A stretch of 64,000 nt of DNA, taken from NCBI RefSeq assembly GCF_043290135.1, contig NW_027464589.1, positions 4,531,001-4,595,000 on the forward strand, read 5' to 3'. Below, in pieces: positions 46,341-59,082 of this stretch. Below the pieces are notes generated by a model, which had not been told where the DNA came from, made no database searches, and worked only from the letters and a program-made list of their open reading frames with translations. Positions within the stretch are counted from its first letter, which is position 1. Each line of letters begins with the position of its first letter. The position numbers were made by a program, and so were the translations under genes. This stretch comes from Rhipicephalus microplus (lineage: Eukaryota; Arthropoda; Arachnida; Ixodida; Ixodidae).

Positions 46341-46548
46341 TTTAATGTTAATATTTAGGTGCACGGGAAATAACTTGGTTTTGTATGTTGAAAGCTAATA
46401 TATACATATTTTTTTCTAGGTTGCTTGACAATTGCAATTCTTTCACATGTGTTTTTTAAATGGTGCGCCTTCGGCATTTATTGTATGAGCCGGACCAAGT
46501 CGAATATCACTCGTTTTCAATCCAAGTGCGTCTGTTTTAGAAACATTT

Positions 46549-46713
46549 GGCGAGTCTATGAGTCCGAGCGAGTCCTTTTCAGGGAAATTTTGGTGAGTCT
46601 GAGTCTGCCAGAGTTTTTTTTGTTTTATTTTGGTGAGTTTAAGTCCGAGTGAGTCCGCTAGAGGAACGTTTTGAAGAGTATGAGTATGAGTGGGTGTATT
46701 TGAGAAAAGTATT
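46549..46713. repeat. degenerate minisatellite, ~41-bp period
   Basis: Units near 46549, 46592, 46632 and 46673 share GGYGAGTYTRAGTCCGAG and a T-rich end. On the minus strand a ~14-residue pattern (DSLGL) repeats with it (DSLGLKLTK, DSLGLIDSP, DALGLKTSD). Confidence 0.6.
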
Positions 46714-47006
46714 AGTGGATCACTGGCGTCACACTTTGCTAAAAAAAACTTTTTTTTGCTCATAAGTGGTCGTAAGTTTAACATAAGGTGTTCCAGGTAA
46801 AGATACACTGAACAGTCTATTTAGTAGTGATTTTCATTGCGTACTGACTGAATGATTTTGATTACTTTTTGTTTTAGGTGAGAAAATTATTCACTTGTTA
46901 TCTTCGGCGTATCTAAGTTATCTGTGTGCTCGCACGTGTTCATATCTTGTAACAATGGATCCTAACATGAAGTACAAGCTGCGTGGAAGTCAGGAGCATT
47001 TAGAGA

Positions 47007-49250
47007 ACATTTCATTTCATTTAATTTTATTTATTTACTCTCAAGGCACTGGACATTACAAAGAGGAGTGGGAGAACAAATATCAATAAGAAGTAAAACA
47101 AAACAGCAGGATTAGAATACATTATAATGTACTTCCATAGATGATTGATTTGAACGTGTTGGCGTCGGTGATTGAAGCGATCGATGAGGGAAGGTGGATC
47201 CAGTCAGTACATGTTCTAGGGATGAAAGAGTTGAAGTGCTGATTCGTATGGCAGAATAGAAGCCCAACCTTGTATTGATGGTCATTGCGTGCTGATATGT
47301 AGGCTGGTTGAAAAAATAGTGAATCAAAGAGGGTTCTGTTAGTGTGATAGATCTTATGAAAGAGAAAGAGACGTGAATTTTTGCTTCGTATTGAGATGTT
47401 ATACAAATTGAGTTGAGCCTTCATTAATGTGACACTTGCAGTTCGAGAGTAATTGGACAATATGAAACGTGCTGAGCGATTCTGAATGGATTCAATTGTT
47501 CTATGAGCATGTGAATATGAGGATCCCAGATAGACGACGCATATTCGAGTTTTGGTTGCACTAATGGTTTATACAGGAGAAGCTTTAGGCCTATTGGAGC
47601 AAGAGAAAAAGTTCGACGTAAATAGCCAAGAGTTCGATTAGCGTTGTATGTTATGTAGTCAACGTGAGCTTGCCATGACAGGTTGTTAGAAATATTAACA
47701 CCGAGGTACTTGTAAGAAGAAACGTTGTTTAGGGGAGTGTTAATAAGTAGGTACGAGGGGGACGCAACTTTTGAAGGGTTACGAGCTGTCCTCATCGATT
47801 TGCATTTATTTGTGTTAAGTTTCATTAGCCAATTATTACACCACGAAGAAATATTGTCCAGGTGAGATTGCAGGGTGTCAGTGTCGTTAGAGGCCAAATT
47901 TCACGGTAAATAACACAGTCGTCAGCAAACAACCTAATGGAGGGGGAAATGTTATGAGGCAAATCATAATATATATTAAAAAAAGTAAGGGACCCAAAAC
48001 AAAACCTTGAGGCACGCCTGAGGTTACGGCAGTAGGAGGAGAGTTACATTCATTAGCAGTCACGAATTGCTCGCGGTTATGCAAGAAGCACTCGATCCAT
48101 TTTAAGATGTGTGGGTCAAGATTTAGTTTACATAATTTTAAAAGTAGTAATTCGTGACAAACTGTGTCAAATGCTTTAGAAAAGTTGATAAATACACAAT
48201 CAATAAAAGTACCACGATCAATAGCAGAAAACAAATCATTAGTAAAGCATAAGAGCTGAGTTTCACACGAGTAACTTTTTCTAAAATCAAGTTGAAAGTA
48301 AGCAAAAAAAGACTTATTCTCAAGAAAGTTGACTAAGTTGCAGTAAATGACATGTTTCTAATAGCTTACATGGCACACTAGTTAGTGAGATGGGTCTATA
48401 ATTGTGGGGATCAATGGTGTCACCTGAGTTGTGAAGAGAAACCACCTTCCCCAATTTCCAGTCGTTTGGCAGGGTACTCAATTCCAAAGACTGTGAAAAA
48501 ATTCTGGACAGTATTAAGGACGAAAACAATGCGGCGTTTTTAAGAAACTTGGCATTAGTTCCGTCATTTTCGGGAAAGAAGAAGGCTTGAGATTTTCAAT
48601 TCACTTCCTTATGCCCTCCCAATCAAGTTGTACTGGCTCCATTAGATCGTAGTTGCGAGTAGACAAGTTAGAAACAGTGGTAGGCGCCACGTTTACAAAT
48701 GATGATGCGAATACACTGTTAGGAGCTAGGCAACAATTTTCTCTTGGAATAAATGATTCACTCTCTGAAACTTGGTCGATTTGTTTTTTTTTATTTCCAC
48801 CAATTACGTGCCAAAATCTACGAGGATTAGTTACTAACAAAGAAGGCAACGTTTGTTCAAAATATGAGTGCTTGGCAAGTGAGAGTGCGCGTGCGTACTC
48901 GTCGGCTACACTACGATAATCATTCCATCTTTTGATGTTGCCCGAGAGCTTTGCACTTCAAAAGATGTGCTTCTTTTTATTAATTAGCCACCTTAAAGTA
49001 GGCGTGAACCAAGCAGACCGACTGTTATCGGCTATTTTACGGCGCGGTAGGAAGCGGTCGGTAAGTTCTTCGATTTTAGCTCTAAAACGTAGCCAGTTTT
49101 CGTTTACCGGGTGTTCAGAAAAGCTAGAAAAAAATTCGCGTGAAAATGTCTCCAGTTCAGCATTAATTACCGTGTAGTCAGCTCTCGCGCAATCTCTCAA
49201 TATTTTTGTAGTTTTACTAATTTTTGACGGCGTGTTCGGTACGAGAAAGT
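47007..49250 (-). mobile_element. 5'-truncated CR1/Jockey-like LINE, decayed
   Basis: The 3' tail is A-rich (minus AAATAAATAAAATTAAATG, about 47010-47037). Coding remnants run from the endonuclease-RT linker to the C-terminus. The 5' break is near 49205-49250. Confidence 0.8.
47122..49200 (-). pseudogene. LINE reverse transcriptase remnants
   Basis: In order on the minus strand: AWFTPTLRWLINKKKHIF (48958-49010), FWHVIGGNKKKQ (48780-48820), DWKLGKVVSLHNSGD..NYRPISLTSVPCKLLE (48345-48460), FINFSKAFDTVCHELLLLKL (48140-48200), GVPQGFVLGPLLFLIY (47975-48030), MKLNTNKCKSM, INTPLNNVSSYKYLGVNISN and RTLGYLRRTF (47600-47840) and RSKNSRLFLFHKIYH (47340-47380). The FADD core is split by a frameshift near 47900-47950. 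At least four lesions; inactive. Confidence 0.82.
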
Positions 49251-49306
49251 ATTAAGCTTGTTCAGGCTAATTGAAGTGATTTATTAGGGAGTATTAGCTT
49301 GGGTCC

Positions 49307-50345
49307 CTATCAAAATGCAGAAAATAAAGACGCCAATTCATTAAAAGGTGGAATGTCAAAATGCTGATAAAAATTAAATGTCATAGAATTAAAACACCTA
49401 AAACAAAGAATGCTGGAAAATCAAAATACTGAGAAGACGTATCGCCGAAAATTCCTTGAAACCATGCACGCGAATATTCCTGATTCGAAGGGAAATGGAC
49501 GAAGATGTTGCGGGGTTCCCAAAAAGGAAAGCCAATACTTTGTTGCAGCTGTGGTTATGTTTATGTTTTCGACAAGGAGGTGTATTCTAGGCAATACTGA
49601 AAGTGCGAGAAGTGAGGAGACTGCAACGCCAGAGTGACTACCGACCTTCCTGTAGAAGGTACTCGCATGGCAATCTCGAAGTAAGTTACCTACGGCAGCC
49701 ATGTACTTTCGGCTTATTGATTGATTGATTGATATGTGGGGTTTAACGTCCCAAAACCACTATATGATTATGAGAGACGCCGTAGTGGAGGGCTCCGGAA
49801 ATTTTGACCACCTGGGACTTTCGGCTTATTGCTACCATGAAGAGGAAGTAAGCCAGACTCGAAGACATCGTCAAGGGAGCCACAACCACGCCGCTTACAG
49901 AGCAAGAAACAAGGGTTACGCAAAAGGGCTTGCTGTTGCTCTGGACAACCCGGACAATGACGATGTTTAAAGTTTTCGACAACGAATTGCACACAAGCTG
50001 TTTGCGATAAGCAAGAAATCACTCTGATGTCCGATTGGAGGTCGAAAAGTTTATAGTTTGCTATTTTTATGAAGGCTTGAGATAAATGTAAAGGGACAAC
50101 TGGAAATGAGGGTGAAAGAGTGTGCTGGCGTAACCTTTATTTTAGTTAGGTACTTCATCTTCCAGTATAGCTAGGTGACGCAGACATTTTGATATTTCTG
50201 CATTTGAATAGTTAGGTGTTTTAATTTTTTGACATTTTACAATTTCGGTACCTTGTATAATCGGCTTTTTTATTTTTCGGTGTTCTAATTTTCGGCATTC
50301 CAAAAGTTCGCCATCTTGATTTTCGGCATTTCGAGTGCCACATTA
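49307..50345. mobile_element. fold-back (long imperfect inverted repeat) element
   Basis: The left part (49307-49460) and right part (50185-50345, reverse-complemented) share strings such as AATTAAAACACCTAA and TCAAAATGC(C/T)GAAAA. Both ends are made of degenerate TCAAAATGCCGAAAA-like units. Between them is unrelated sequence and a nested retroposon. No transposase; ends not exactly defined. Confidence 0.55.
49720..49816 (-). mobile_element. 97-bp truncated retroposon end with 15-bp target duplication
   Basis: Flanked by a perfect ACTTTCGGCTTATTG duplication (49705-49719 and 49817-49831). The tail is (TCAA)n on the minus strand, followed by CCCCACAT. The body includes GTGGGGTTTAACGTCCCAAA (plus), a sequence I recall as very common in tick DNA (memory, not verified). 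Short size and 15-bp duplication indicate 5'-truncated LINE-mediated insertion. Confidence 0.85.
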
Positions 50346-53300
50346 GTATAGCTTTAGTCGATAACACGGTGTAAGTATTCTTACACCGTGATCAACAATA
50401 AATGCGAACCCTACCCAGGTGCATATAAACCACGTGCAGCTCTCCGATTACCAGTAAGTGATACCAACTTGTGCGACAAAAGCGAAAAATCAATGAAAAT
50501 TAAGAAAAATGTTGCATGGCAGAGAAGTCAGAGTTATGAACTAACTGAATAGTATTTGAGGGGCCATGTTTCATTAACCAGTAATAATGTGTTGGTTTAT
50601 AATTGCAACTTATCCACCGCGAAGTATACCTTTTTTATTTTCGCGGATTCTTTGCATGATCGTTGTGCTGTATCAATTTATAAATCTTCGGGTGTAATTA
50701 ACGAGAAGCTTGACACGTCGGTATCCTTTCACAGTGTCACAAGATGTCCACGTGGTGCACTCTAAAAGTATTCAAATTCCTCGTTGACTAAAGCTATTAC
50801 TTGCACGGAAATAATTTGATTAAGTACTTTGAGATTTGCATATGCTGTCTAGATATTTCTCGCGTCTGCTCAGCTTGCACTTAATGCTAGGACGCATTGC
50901 TTAAGGTATAAACCAACCACTTTCATATAAACACATGCGAGGACTGGGATCAGTAGAACGCCAATTCAAAACTATTTAACTCACTAAAAACAAAAAAAGG
51001 CTTTTTTTGGAAAAAACTTACAGTCGGTACACACATGCGCTGTTAGTATATTTCTGTCTGGACACATCAATGTTAAATTTAGAACCTAATGCAGCGTGTC
51101 ATTGGCTCAACATCTTTCTGCAGAACACCACAGTCTGGATGGTGATAGTCTACAAGTGCTTCAATTAGCAGTTGTCTCTTACATTGTGCTTTACTTTTCC
51201 AAGTGTGTCAGGCGTATAGTCTTTTATGCAGCCCCCTAGAATAGGGTTAATTGAAGGACTCATTGAAGAAGAGATACGAGCTAGTTTTCTCTTTGTACCA
51301 GCACCAAATCGCACATTAGCACAACTGCCACGTGCTCCACATAGGACCACTCGAAAATTTTATTCAGAAACGTCATGATGAAAAATAGAAATGGGTAAAG
51401 TGCATGGATTAACCCAACCCTTTCAAGACTAGAAGTTTTCGTTATAGCGGATGCACAGACAATAGAATGGAAGCTCTTACTTGCCGACTTCACACTCGCC
51501 ATTATCAAGAGTTACAACATGCAACTTCTGTGCCCCGGGCCCCAGTGCATAAATCGGATTTTCAGCAAAATGTGTGGCATCTTTCAATAAAAACATGCCG
51601 GATTGAAAATGCCTGGTGATCGTATGCTTGCTAGTCTGTAGAAATTCCTGTAACTGCGTTGATACGGCTTATTGTACACCATTCTATAGAAACGGCAGCG
51701 GGGCTTAACACTCATGAACCACGGAAAAGCGCAGGCAGAGAACAAGTACTCCCACGAGCAAACTTAGTTTTAAAAATGTTTGAGCGATTTCCTTTTTATC
51801 GGAGTATCATTTCTAGAAGTCCTTCCCGGCGAATAAATATTTGTAGTACTTCAACCCAAATATATGCGAGTAACAACCGCCTCATACCTCGGTTATTTAA
51901 AGAAAATATACTAGAATTACAAGACTTTAAAGAAAAGCTATCGCATACACTGCACGCCTTTTTATAGTAGATGCACGTTACGTACGTTATTGCGACCACT
52001 ACCAATTCCCTCTCAGAGTGAAACTGTGCGTGCTTATGTGCGTGTGTCTGTAAAAGATGTTAAGATCGGCCTCCCTGGCTGGGCGCCGCTTGGACGCGGG
52101 GGACGATTGAAGCTAAGTTTACCCTAATTTGTTCTGGATCAACGCTCTCGAGGTGCGCCAAAAGCGGCGACAACACGAACGTCATACTTTAGGGCTGTTG
52201 GCTTCCCTCGTCGAAAACTCTTTGGACACGCCTGACTGGCTGATGGCCTAGGAAGAGCTGTTTGAAATCGAGGCTGCGTGATTTGTTCGACGTGTCACGA
52301 GACGCGCTGAACAATTAGCCGAGAGCTTCGGATCCCTCGTCAGGTATGTTTCCCACACTCTTTGGTGCTTGCAATTCTTCCAATCTCACAAGCCCTAGCC
52401 TGCCTAGCGCTGCAGACCCTATTCTGCGCATGCGATGCAATGTTATTGCACTGTGATGTGTTATGCGTAATATTGCACTGTGACCTACGTTATGTTTGTC
52501 TCTCGCCGTGTGACGAAGTGAACGTGCACTTTCTCTCTTTGTTGAAAGGAAGGCAGTGTTTGACTTTCTCTCTCTTTTTCCCTCTCTCGATTTTTTAATC
52601 CTTATTCGCTGCGCCCTGCGCTCCCTGCTGGGCTGCAGAAATTAGGCGCCTTCTTCTAACCACTACCCCCCCCCCTCCCATTCGGCGGACAGAGATGAAG
52701 ACGACAATTTCTTCGGACTGCCCTGAACTGAATGGACATACAGTCTGTTAATGTACAGTGATCTGCAAGGCGGCTTTTCTGTAAGCTTTGTTTTCCAACC
52801 AAAAACTCTCGTGCGCACACTGCTTTCATTTCTCATTTTGTGCACGCGAGTACAACAGAATGTCACCTCTCCAAAGTCCAGCGCAGGCACGCGGGCACAA
52901 CAAGATCTCATAAAAGGAATGGCAAAAACGAAATGAGTCAGAAAAGCTGCCTGTGAACGAAAGTTCTTGGTTGAAAAACTAACCTTACAGAAAAGCTGCC
53001 TAGCAGATTATTGCAAACTGTCAATTGTTTTCTCCTGCAGAGACTTTTCGGAAGACCAGGGCGTAAAGCGCGAGCACCGAGACGCTCTGATTCAGCTCTC
53101 AGAAGCTCCCATCAAGCTTCCATGATGCTACCATCAACGTTTATATAATATTCATACGGATGTAAAACGACATCACTATCAGTCCAAGATGGCAGCCTAT
53201 GATCGTGCACTAAACAGGGCGTATACACAGAAGAACTGAAGTGGCAGCAGTGCAGCACAAATGCAGCGCGTTAGGTGAAGAACTACAGAACATAATATTT

Positions 53301-53480
53301 ATTTTTTGTCAATTTGTCCAATATGTCATTTCATGCAGCGGCCGCCGAACTTTTGCCGCTGTTCTTAGTGGTACTCTCGGTCTCTGAAGCTGGACGAAGA
53401 TAACCAAGAAGCCTGTTTTTTACTGGCTACATAAATGTGCAACGAAGCTATAAATCAAGATGAAAAAGAAAAAGACAAAT
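50346..53480. other. unassigned sequence, 3.1 kb
   Basis: Mostly AT-rich to 52000. From 52030 to 52640 composition is more GC-rich, with related short segments (GCGTAATATTGCACTGTGA / CAATGTTATTGCACTGTGA near 52438-52485) and a C-run near 52667-52676. No family-level ORF, no RNA-gene boxes, no terminal repeats found. Confidence 0.4.
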
Positions 53481-53679
53481 CTTTTAAATGTCAGTACAGG
53501 CGCATAAATGGCGCGCCGATTGCGCTGATGAAAAACGTCGGCGGCGGCAGCACGCCGATCAGTTCGCGTCGGCGGCGACAGTGCGACGAAAACCCTCGGC
53601 GGCGGCGCACCGACCAGTCAGCGCACACCTCTATTCAATCATCCATCCATCCATCGTCCACTCCAATTCACGAGGAGGG

Positions 53680-55990
53680 GTGCGACGAAAAGTATGGTGG
53701 GATCAAGAAGTGCGGAAAGCCTTGGACGAGCGCATAGAGGCAAACCGCTGGCACAGGAAAGCAGTGAAAACCCTTTCCGCAAGTGACGCTCTCCAAGCAA
53801 GGCAGGAATACCTAAACTGCAAACAGGCTATGCAGACAATTGTCCAAACCAAAATCGCTGAGCACAACAGCCGACAACTCCAATATTTCACAGCGGACGG
53901 ACGCAATGGGGCCAGGATGTTTTGGACCTATGTGTCGTCCCTGAGTGGGAAAGCCAAGGTACCCCAAATTCAGCATGAGGATACACGACTGCCAGTATTG
54001 GACATGGACAAGCACCTAGCAGACCACATTCGTAAACTGTACGAATTCAGCAATGGTGATCCAGAGATCATAATAACTGACGATAACCCCATCAATGAAT
54101 ACTGCCTGAGCAACAAGGTGAAATGGGAAGTGACCCGTCCAGCCCTGGACAGAGCGATTAAACGCATAGGAGCACGCACCGCTCGAGGGCTGGACGCCGT
54201 ACCTGCGAGGCTGCTCAAATGCTTAGGAGACGAGGCCAGGCAGAAGCTGGCAGACATCTTCTCAGGAATCATGGCAGGAGAACCAACACCAGATGATTGG
54301 TGATGTGACTGAGTAATCCTAGTGCTGAAGAGAGGAGGAGAGGCAGGGTTTTTGCGGGAGTGCATACCCCTCACAGTAACCAGCGTGCTATACCGAACGT
54401 TCGCGCAAATCTTGAAGACGTGGATGGGCGTCTGGGCAGAACACGACGACAAATTTATGGAGCTGCAGAATGGTTTCCGCAACGGACGGAGCCTCGAGGA
54501 CAATGTATTTGTGCTCACCCAGGCCGCCAAGATAGCACGAAAGGAGAACAGAGGACTGTACACTTGTTTTCTCGACGTCGCGAAGGCATATGATAGCGTA
54601 CCGCATAAACCTTAGTTTCACTGCATGATGCAGAATGGCATGCCGAAAACATGGGCTAGTCCGCTGCGACGGCTGTTCACGGACAATACGGTGGTGGCGT
54701 GTTTTGCCTTGGAAATCGCGTGTTTTGCCGACTGGCCTTGGAAATCAGCGGTGCTGGTGTTTGCAGGCACAGATATAACTGCGGCAGTGTTTCTGCCGGA
54801 GGGTGGGCAGATTCCATAGAAGGAAGAGTACAGATACCTCGGTGTCCAACTCAGTACATCAGGGCAAGTTCTACAGATTCACGAGGAAAACATTCGCCAA
54901 ACATCACGCAAAGCGGCGAACATCATGCGAAAACGAAATCTTTGGGGCTGTAACCAATTCCTACTAGTTCGGGAAATGTGGAAATGTGTGCATGTCCCAT
55001 GCTTGTCGTTTGCCAAGCTGTACTAACCTTCCAACCAGCAACCAGAGAGTGGCTGGAACAAGGGCAGCGGGAGGTTGGTCGACTGGCCTTGGGATGCCAC
55101 GGACGAGTACCTATAAAGGCCATTCAAGGAGACGTTGGATGGCCTTCGTATGAGGCCCGAGAAGCCAGGAGCAAGATAGCCTACGAGGGCGGCCTGCGTC
55201 TTATGAATCACAACAGGTGGGAGAGACGCTTGTTCCGATACACCAGCCTGACTGGAATAACGACCCAGCGGACTGCGCGGGTGTACACCATGCGCCGAAA
55301 GTTTGGTTTCTTTGCGAAACCCGTGAAATCAAGCACAGAGTGCGGATGGGCCCGTGCCATCCAAGAACAGGTACGGGAGGAAGAGAAGGACCAGTGGCGG
55401 AGGGCGATGCGTTCCAAGGCAACCTTCACGGTAGATCGAAGTTGCAAGAATGAAATAGAAAAGGAGCGGAAGTACGACAACAATGGCCGCAGTGGCCTTC
55501 TGTTTGAGGTGCGGGCTGGGGTACTATGAACCCTTGTGTACCGTCGCCGATTCGACGAGGATACAGATCACACGAGTTCGATGTGCCGGGTGTGCGGGCA
55601 GGAAGAGGAAACCATCCCCCATCTATAGTTTTACGCTGTACGTGTTCGGGCCCACACCAACGAAAGGGTACCACACTGCCCGAGGCTCTGGGGTTTGTTC
55701 ACAAAGATGACCCGGGGCCAACCACAGGAGATGGAGCGGCTGGTACAGTGAACTATGCGGCACTACGCACTACCAAAACAAGGCTGGTGCAGTAGTGGCG
55801 CACGGCGCAGCGGTAATGATCTATGTGGAGAAAATTGAGGGTTTGCAGATGCGAGTGTGTACGCCTGTGGAGTGTTTTGTTTATTTACTTTTTAATCGTT
55901 TATTTTTACTCTGGCTATAGGGCAGATTTATCTGGCCCGCCTGATACAAAAGGATCAGCTTCAAATCATCATCATAATCATCATCAACTG
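53680..55990 (+). mobile_element. 5'-truncated LINE with deleted RT core
   Basis: Begins in the endonuclease-RT linker and ends with a (CAT)n-like tail at 55965-55988. Upstream 53515-53660 has GC-rich sequence and a (CATC)n run at 53641-53655 that may be the tail of another insertion. Confidence 0.75.
53690..55630 (+). pseudogene. LINE ORF2 remnant: linker, RT part, C-terminus
   Basis: KVWWDQEVRKALDERIEANR (linker) leads to ARTARGLDAVPARLLKCLG (54165-54225), LPDDW-equivalent PTPDDW with a TGA at 54301-54303, ELQNGFRNGRSLEDNVFVL and LYTCFLDVAKAYDSVPHK (54460-54615). The expected YADD region is missing: the frame passes to VLVFAGTDITAAV at 54747-54785. Another frame (54978-55529) carries WLEQGQREVGRLALGCHGRVP, WERRLFRYTSLTGITT and GRSGLLFEVRAGVL, followed by CRVCGQEEETIPH in a third frame near 55580-55620. 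Multiple lesions; inactive. Confidence 0.8.
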
Positions 55991-57125
<1,135 letters not shown>

Positions 57126-57660
57126 CTTCGTTGCTGCCGCGTCGTCTCGCCTTGAAAGATGTTTGCGAGAGTAAGAGGGAACTAAAAAAAGGAAAGAAAG
57201 AGAAAAAAAAGAAAAAAAGGGAAAGAAAAAAGAAAAAAGAAAAAGAAAGAAAAGAAAGAAAGTAAAAAAAGAGGAGGAACCACTGTCAACACTGAGAACG
57301 AAACCAACTGTCCGTGTACGTCCACATACGCTTCTTATCACGTGCTGTTCAGGTCTGGACGTGTGTCGGGCCACCCAAGATTGTCGCCGTGGTGGCGGTA
57401 GGGGTCCGTGAAGGCGTGCGTAAAGAAAGGGTTTCCCCTTAATGGGTCGGTCGGCTCTTTACCTTTAATCTTCGTCCGTTTCCCTTCAGTGGTCATCAAG
57501 TGGTAGGCGAACATAAACACTTTGTATGTGCATGTGAAATAAAGAAAAAAGGAAAAAAAGGAAGAAACCCAAAAACAAGAAAGGACAATGTACACGTACG
57601 AGTCAGTCAGAAAAAAAATTGCCCGCAGCTTCCCTCGGGGGAACACTGAGGAGGATGCGG
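57126..57660. other. non-coding stretch with two polypurine tracts
   Basis: 57182-57276 is about 95 bases of nearly pure A/G (plus strand), and 57538-57590 is a second A/G-rich tract. No ORF of note. Confidence 0.7.
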
Positions 57661-57670
57661 ACCATATAAT

Positions 57671-57812
57671 TGGTTAACGGGGTGTTAAAGTGCGACTTAC
57701 TTGGGTCGATGGCTAAATTGGTTAACGTGGTTGTGAAATGGGGTGTTAAATTGCGACTTACTTGGGTCGATGGCTAAATTGGTTAATGTGGTTGTAGGAG
57801 GGGGTGTTAAAT
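57671..57812. repeat. tandem repeat, ~61-bp unit, about 2.3 copies
   Basis: Units share GTGTTAAAKTGCGACTTACT and TTGGGTCGATGGCTAAATTG. Starts near 57671, 57719 and 57780; the first unit lacks the GTGGTTGTGAAAT part. Confidence 0.85.
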
Positions 57813-57990
57813 GAGTGAACACGTACACACGTATGCGAAAGGGCGGCGCTGGTCGAAGGGACGTCGATCATTGTGTTTGTGGATTCGTTGGAATTCATTT
57901 CACCGCGACCTTGGACGTCGACGCGCCGTACAAACCAACCGACGAGCGGCAACTGAGCGAGCGAGCGCCGACCTTGAGTATATATACAGC

Positions 57991-58240
57991 ACGACGGCGC
58001 ATGCACTGTCAGCTGTTGAATGTTCTCGAAGCGCGACGCCACATGCGCGTCCACTGGAGAATCAGGAGAATTGTAGATGTCGAACGCGGTGTGTAGAGGA
58101 AGAAGGGTGCACAGATGGTGGAGGAGTGAAGCGCGCGCGGTGTGTAGAGGAGGAAGGGATGCACAGATGGTGGAAGAGTGGGCGACGGCGCGACGGCGCA
58201 TGCGCGCGCGTCAGCTGTCGAATGTTCGAAAAGCGGCGTG
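57991..58240. repeat. short GC-rich tandem and direct repeats
   Basis: A 51-bp unit starting GGTGTGTAGAGG occurs at 58088 and 58139. Separately CGACGGCGCATGC...GTCAGCTGT.GAATGTTC occurs at about 57992-58027 and 58191-58226. Confidence 0.75.
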
Positions 58241-58600
58241 GACGGCGCGGACGGCGCACTACAAGGCGCGAGTATAAGATGCTCCGCATCTAAAACAAGC
58301 ATGGTCACCAGCTATCAATCTTTGTCACCAATTTCCTCCTGGCTTACTTCTCGGAGGCATGAGAGTTTTCCGGGGTCCTCGTTGATGCCGGCAAATAAAG
58401 TTCGAAATTTGAAAATAAAATATGCCTCACGCTATTCGCGCTCGCGCCTGTTTGAGAAACCGGACTGCAAAAAATCTTTCTGAGCGCAGCTAACTTCCAA
58501 TATATCGGCTCAGTTATTTTGTATATTGTAGACGCCTAACCAACAAATAACTAGTTAAGACAGAAGAAAACATTATGAGACACCCTATTTCTGATTTTTT
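58241..58600. other. unassigned sequence
   Basis: No coding or repeat-end signal recognised. Confidence 0.4.
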
Positions 58601-58881
58601 TTCGATCTCTACAAGGGCTCTTATAGAGCTCAAGTTCAGTAGATTGGCCTGTCATACTTCGAGGACTACGGCATATGTGCTAGACATGAATCATGTGCAG
58701 GTACGAAGAAATCTGAATTAAGAAAGCGCGACGAAGTAGCCGAAACGCATAGCAGTTCCTGCATGCGGCGCGCGGCTCTCTCAGTACTATTCGACTGCAG
58801 TGCCGCCGCTACGGACAACACGGAAGGGATCAGGCGGCAAAGCGTGGTCTCGCCACTCAACACTTCTAGTACATTCTAGCC
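58601..58881 (-). repeat. dispersed repeat, copy B
   Basis: Reverse complement matches 7993-8280. On its own strand it starts GGCTAGAATGTACTAGAAG and ends ..GAGATCGAAAAAAAATC, an A-run suggesting retroposition. Both copies keep a similar short frame (AALQSNSTERA, QELLC, SDFFVPA), but the frame is too short and isolated to call a gene. Confidence 0.7.
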
Positions 58882-59082
58882 ATAGACCGCAACGGAATAC
58901 GCGCGTTGAGCGCGTCGGTTTGCAGTTCTACGATAAAAAAAATGAGATGAAAACCATTCTTAGGTTACACCTTGTTGTCGAGGGATGCTTCGCATATCGA
59001 GCTTGCTGGCGCACTATTGCGGTACAAAAGTGTTGTAGTATATATTGGGTTTCTACGAAATGTGCCTGCAGACACTCAAGAT

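Noticed and set aside
52030..52640. Possible host exon or untranslated region
   Set aside because: GC rise and a short frame (52362-52598) only; no splice-bounded frame with a recognisable domain.
53641..53655. (CATC)n as the 3' tail of the LINE at 53680-55990
   Set aside because: It lies upstream of the coding remnant on the same strand, so it cannot be that element's tail; it may belong to another lost insertion.
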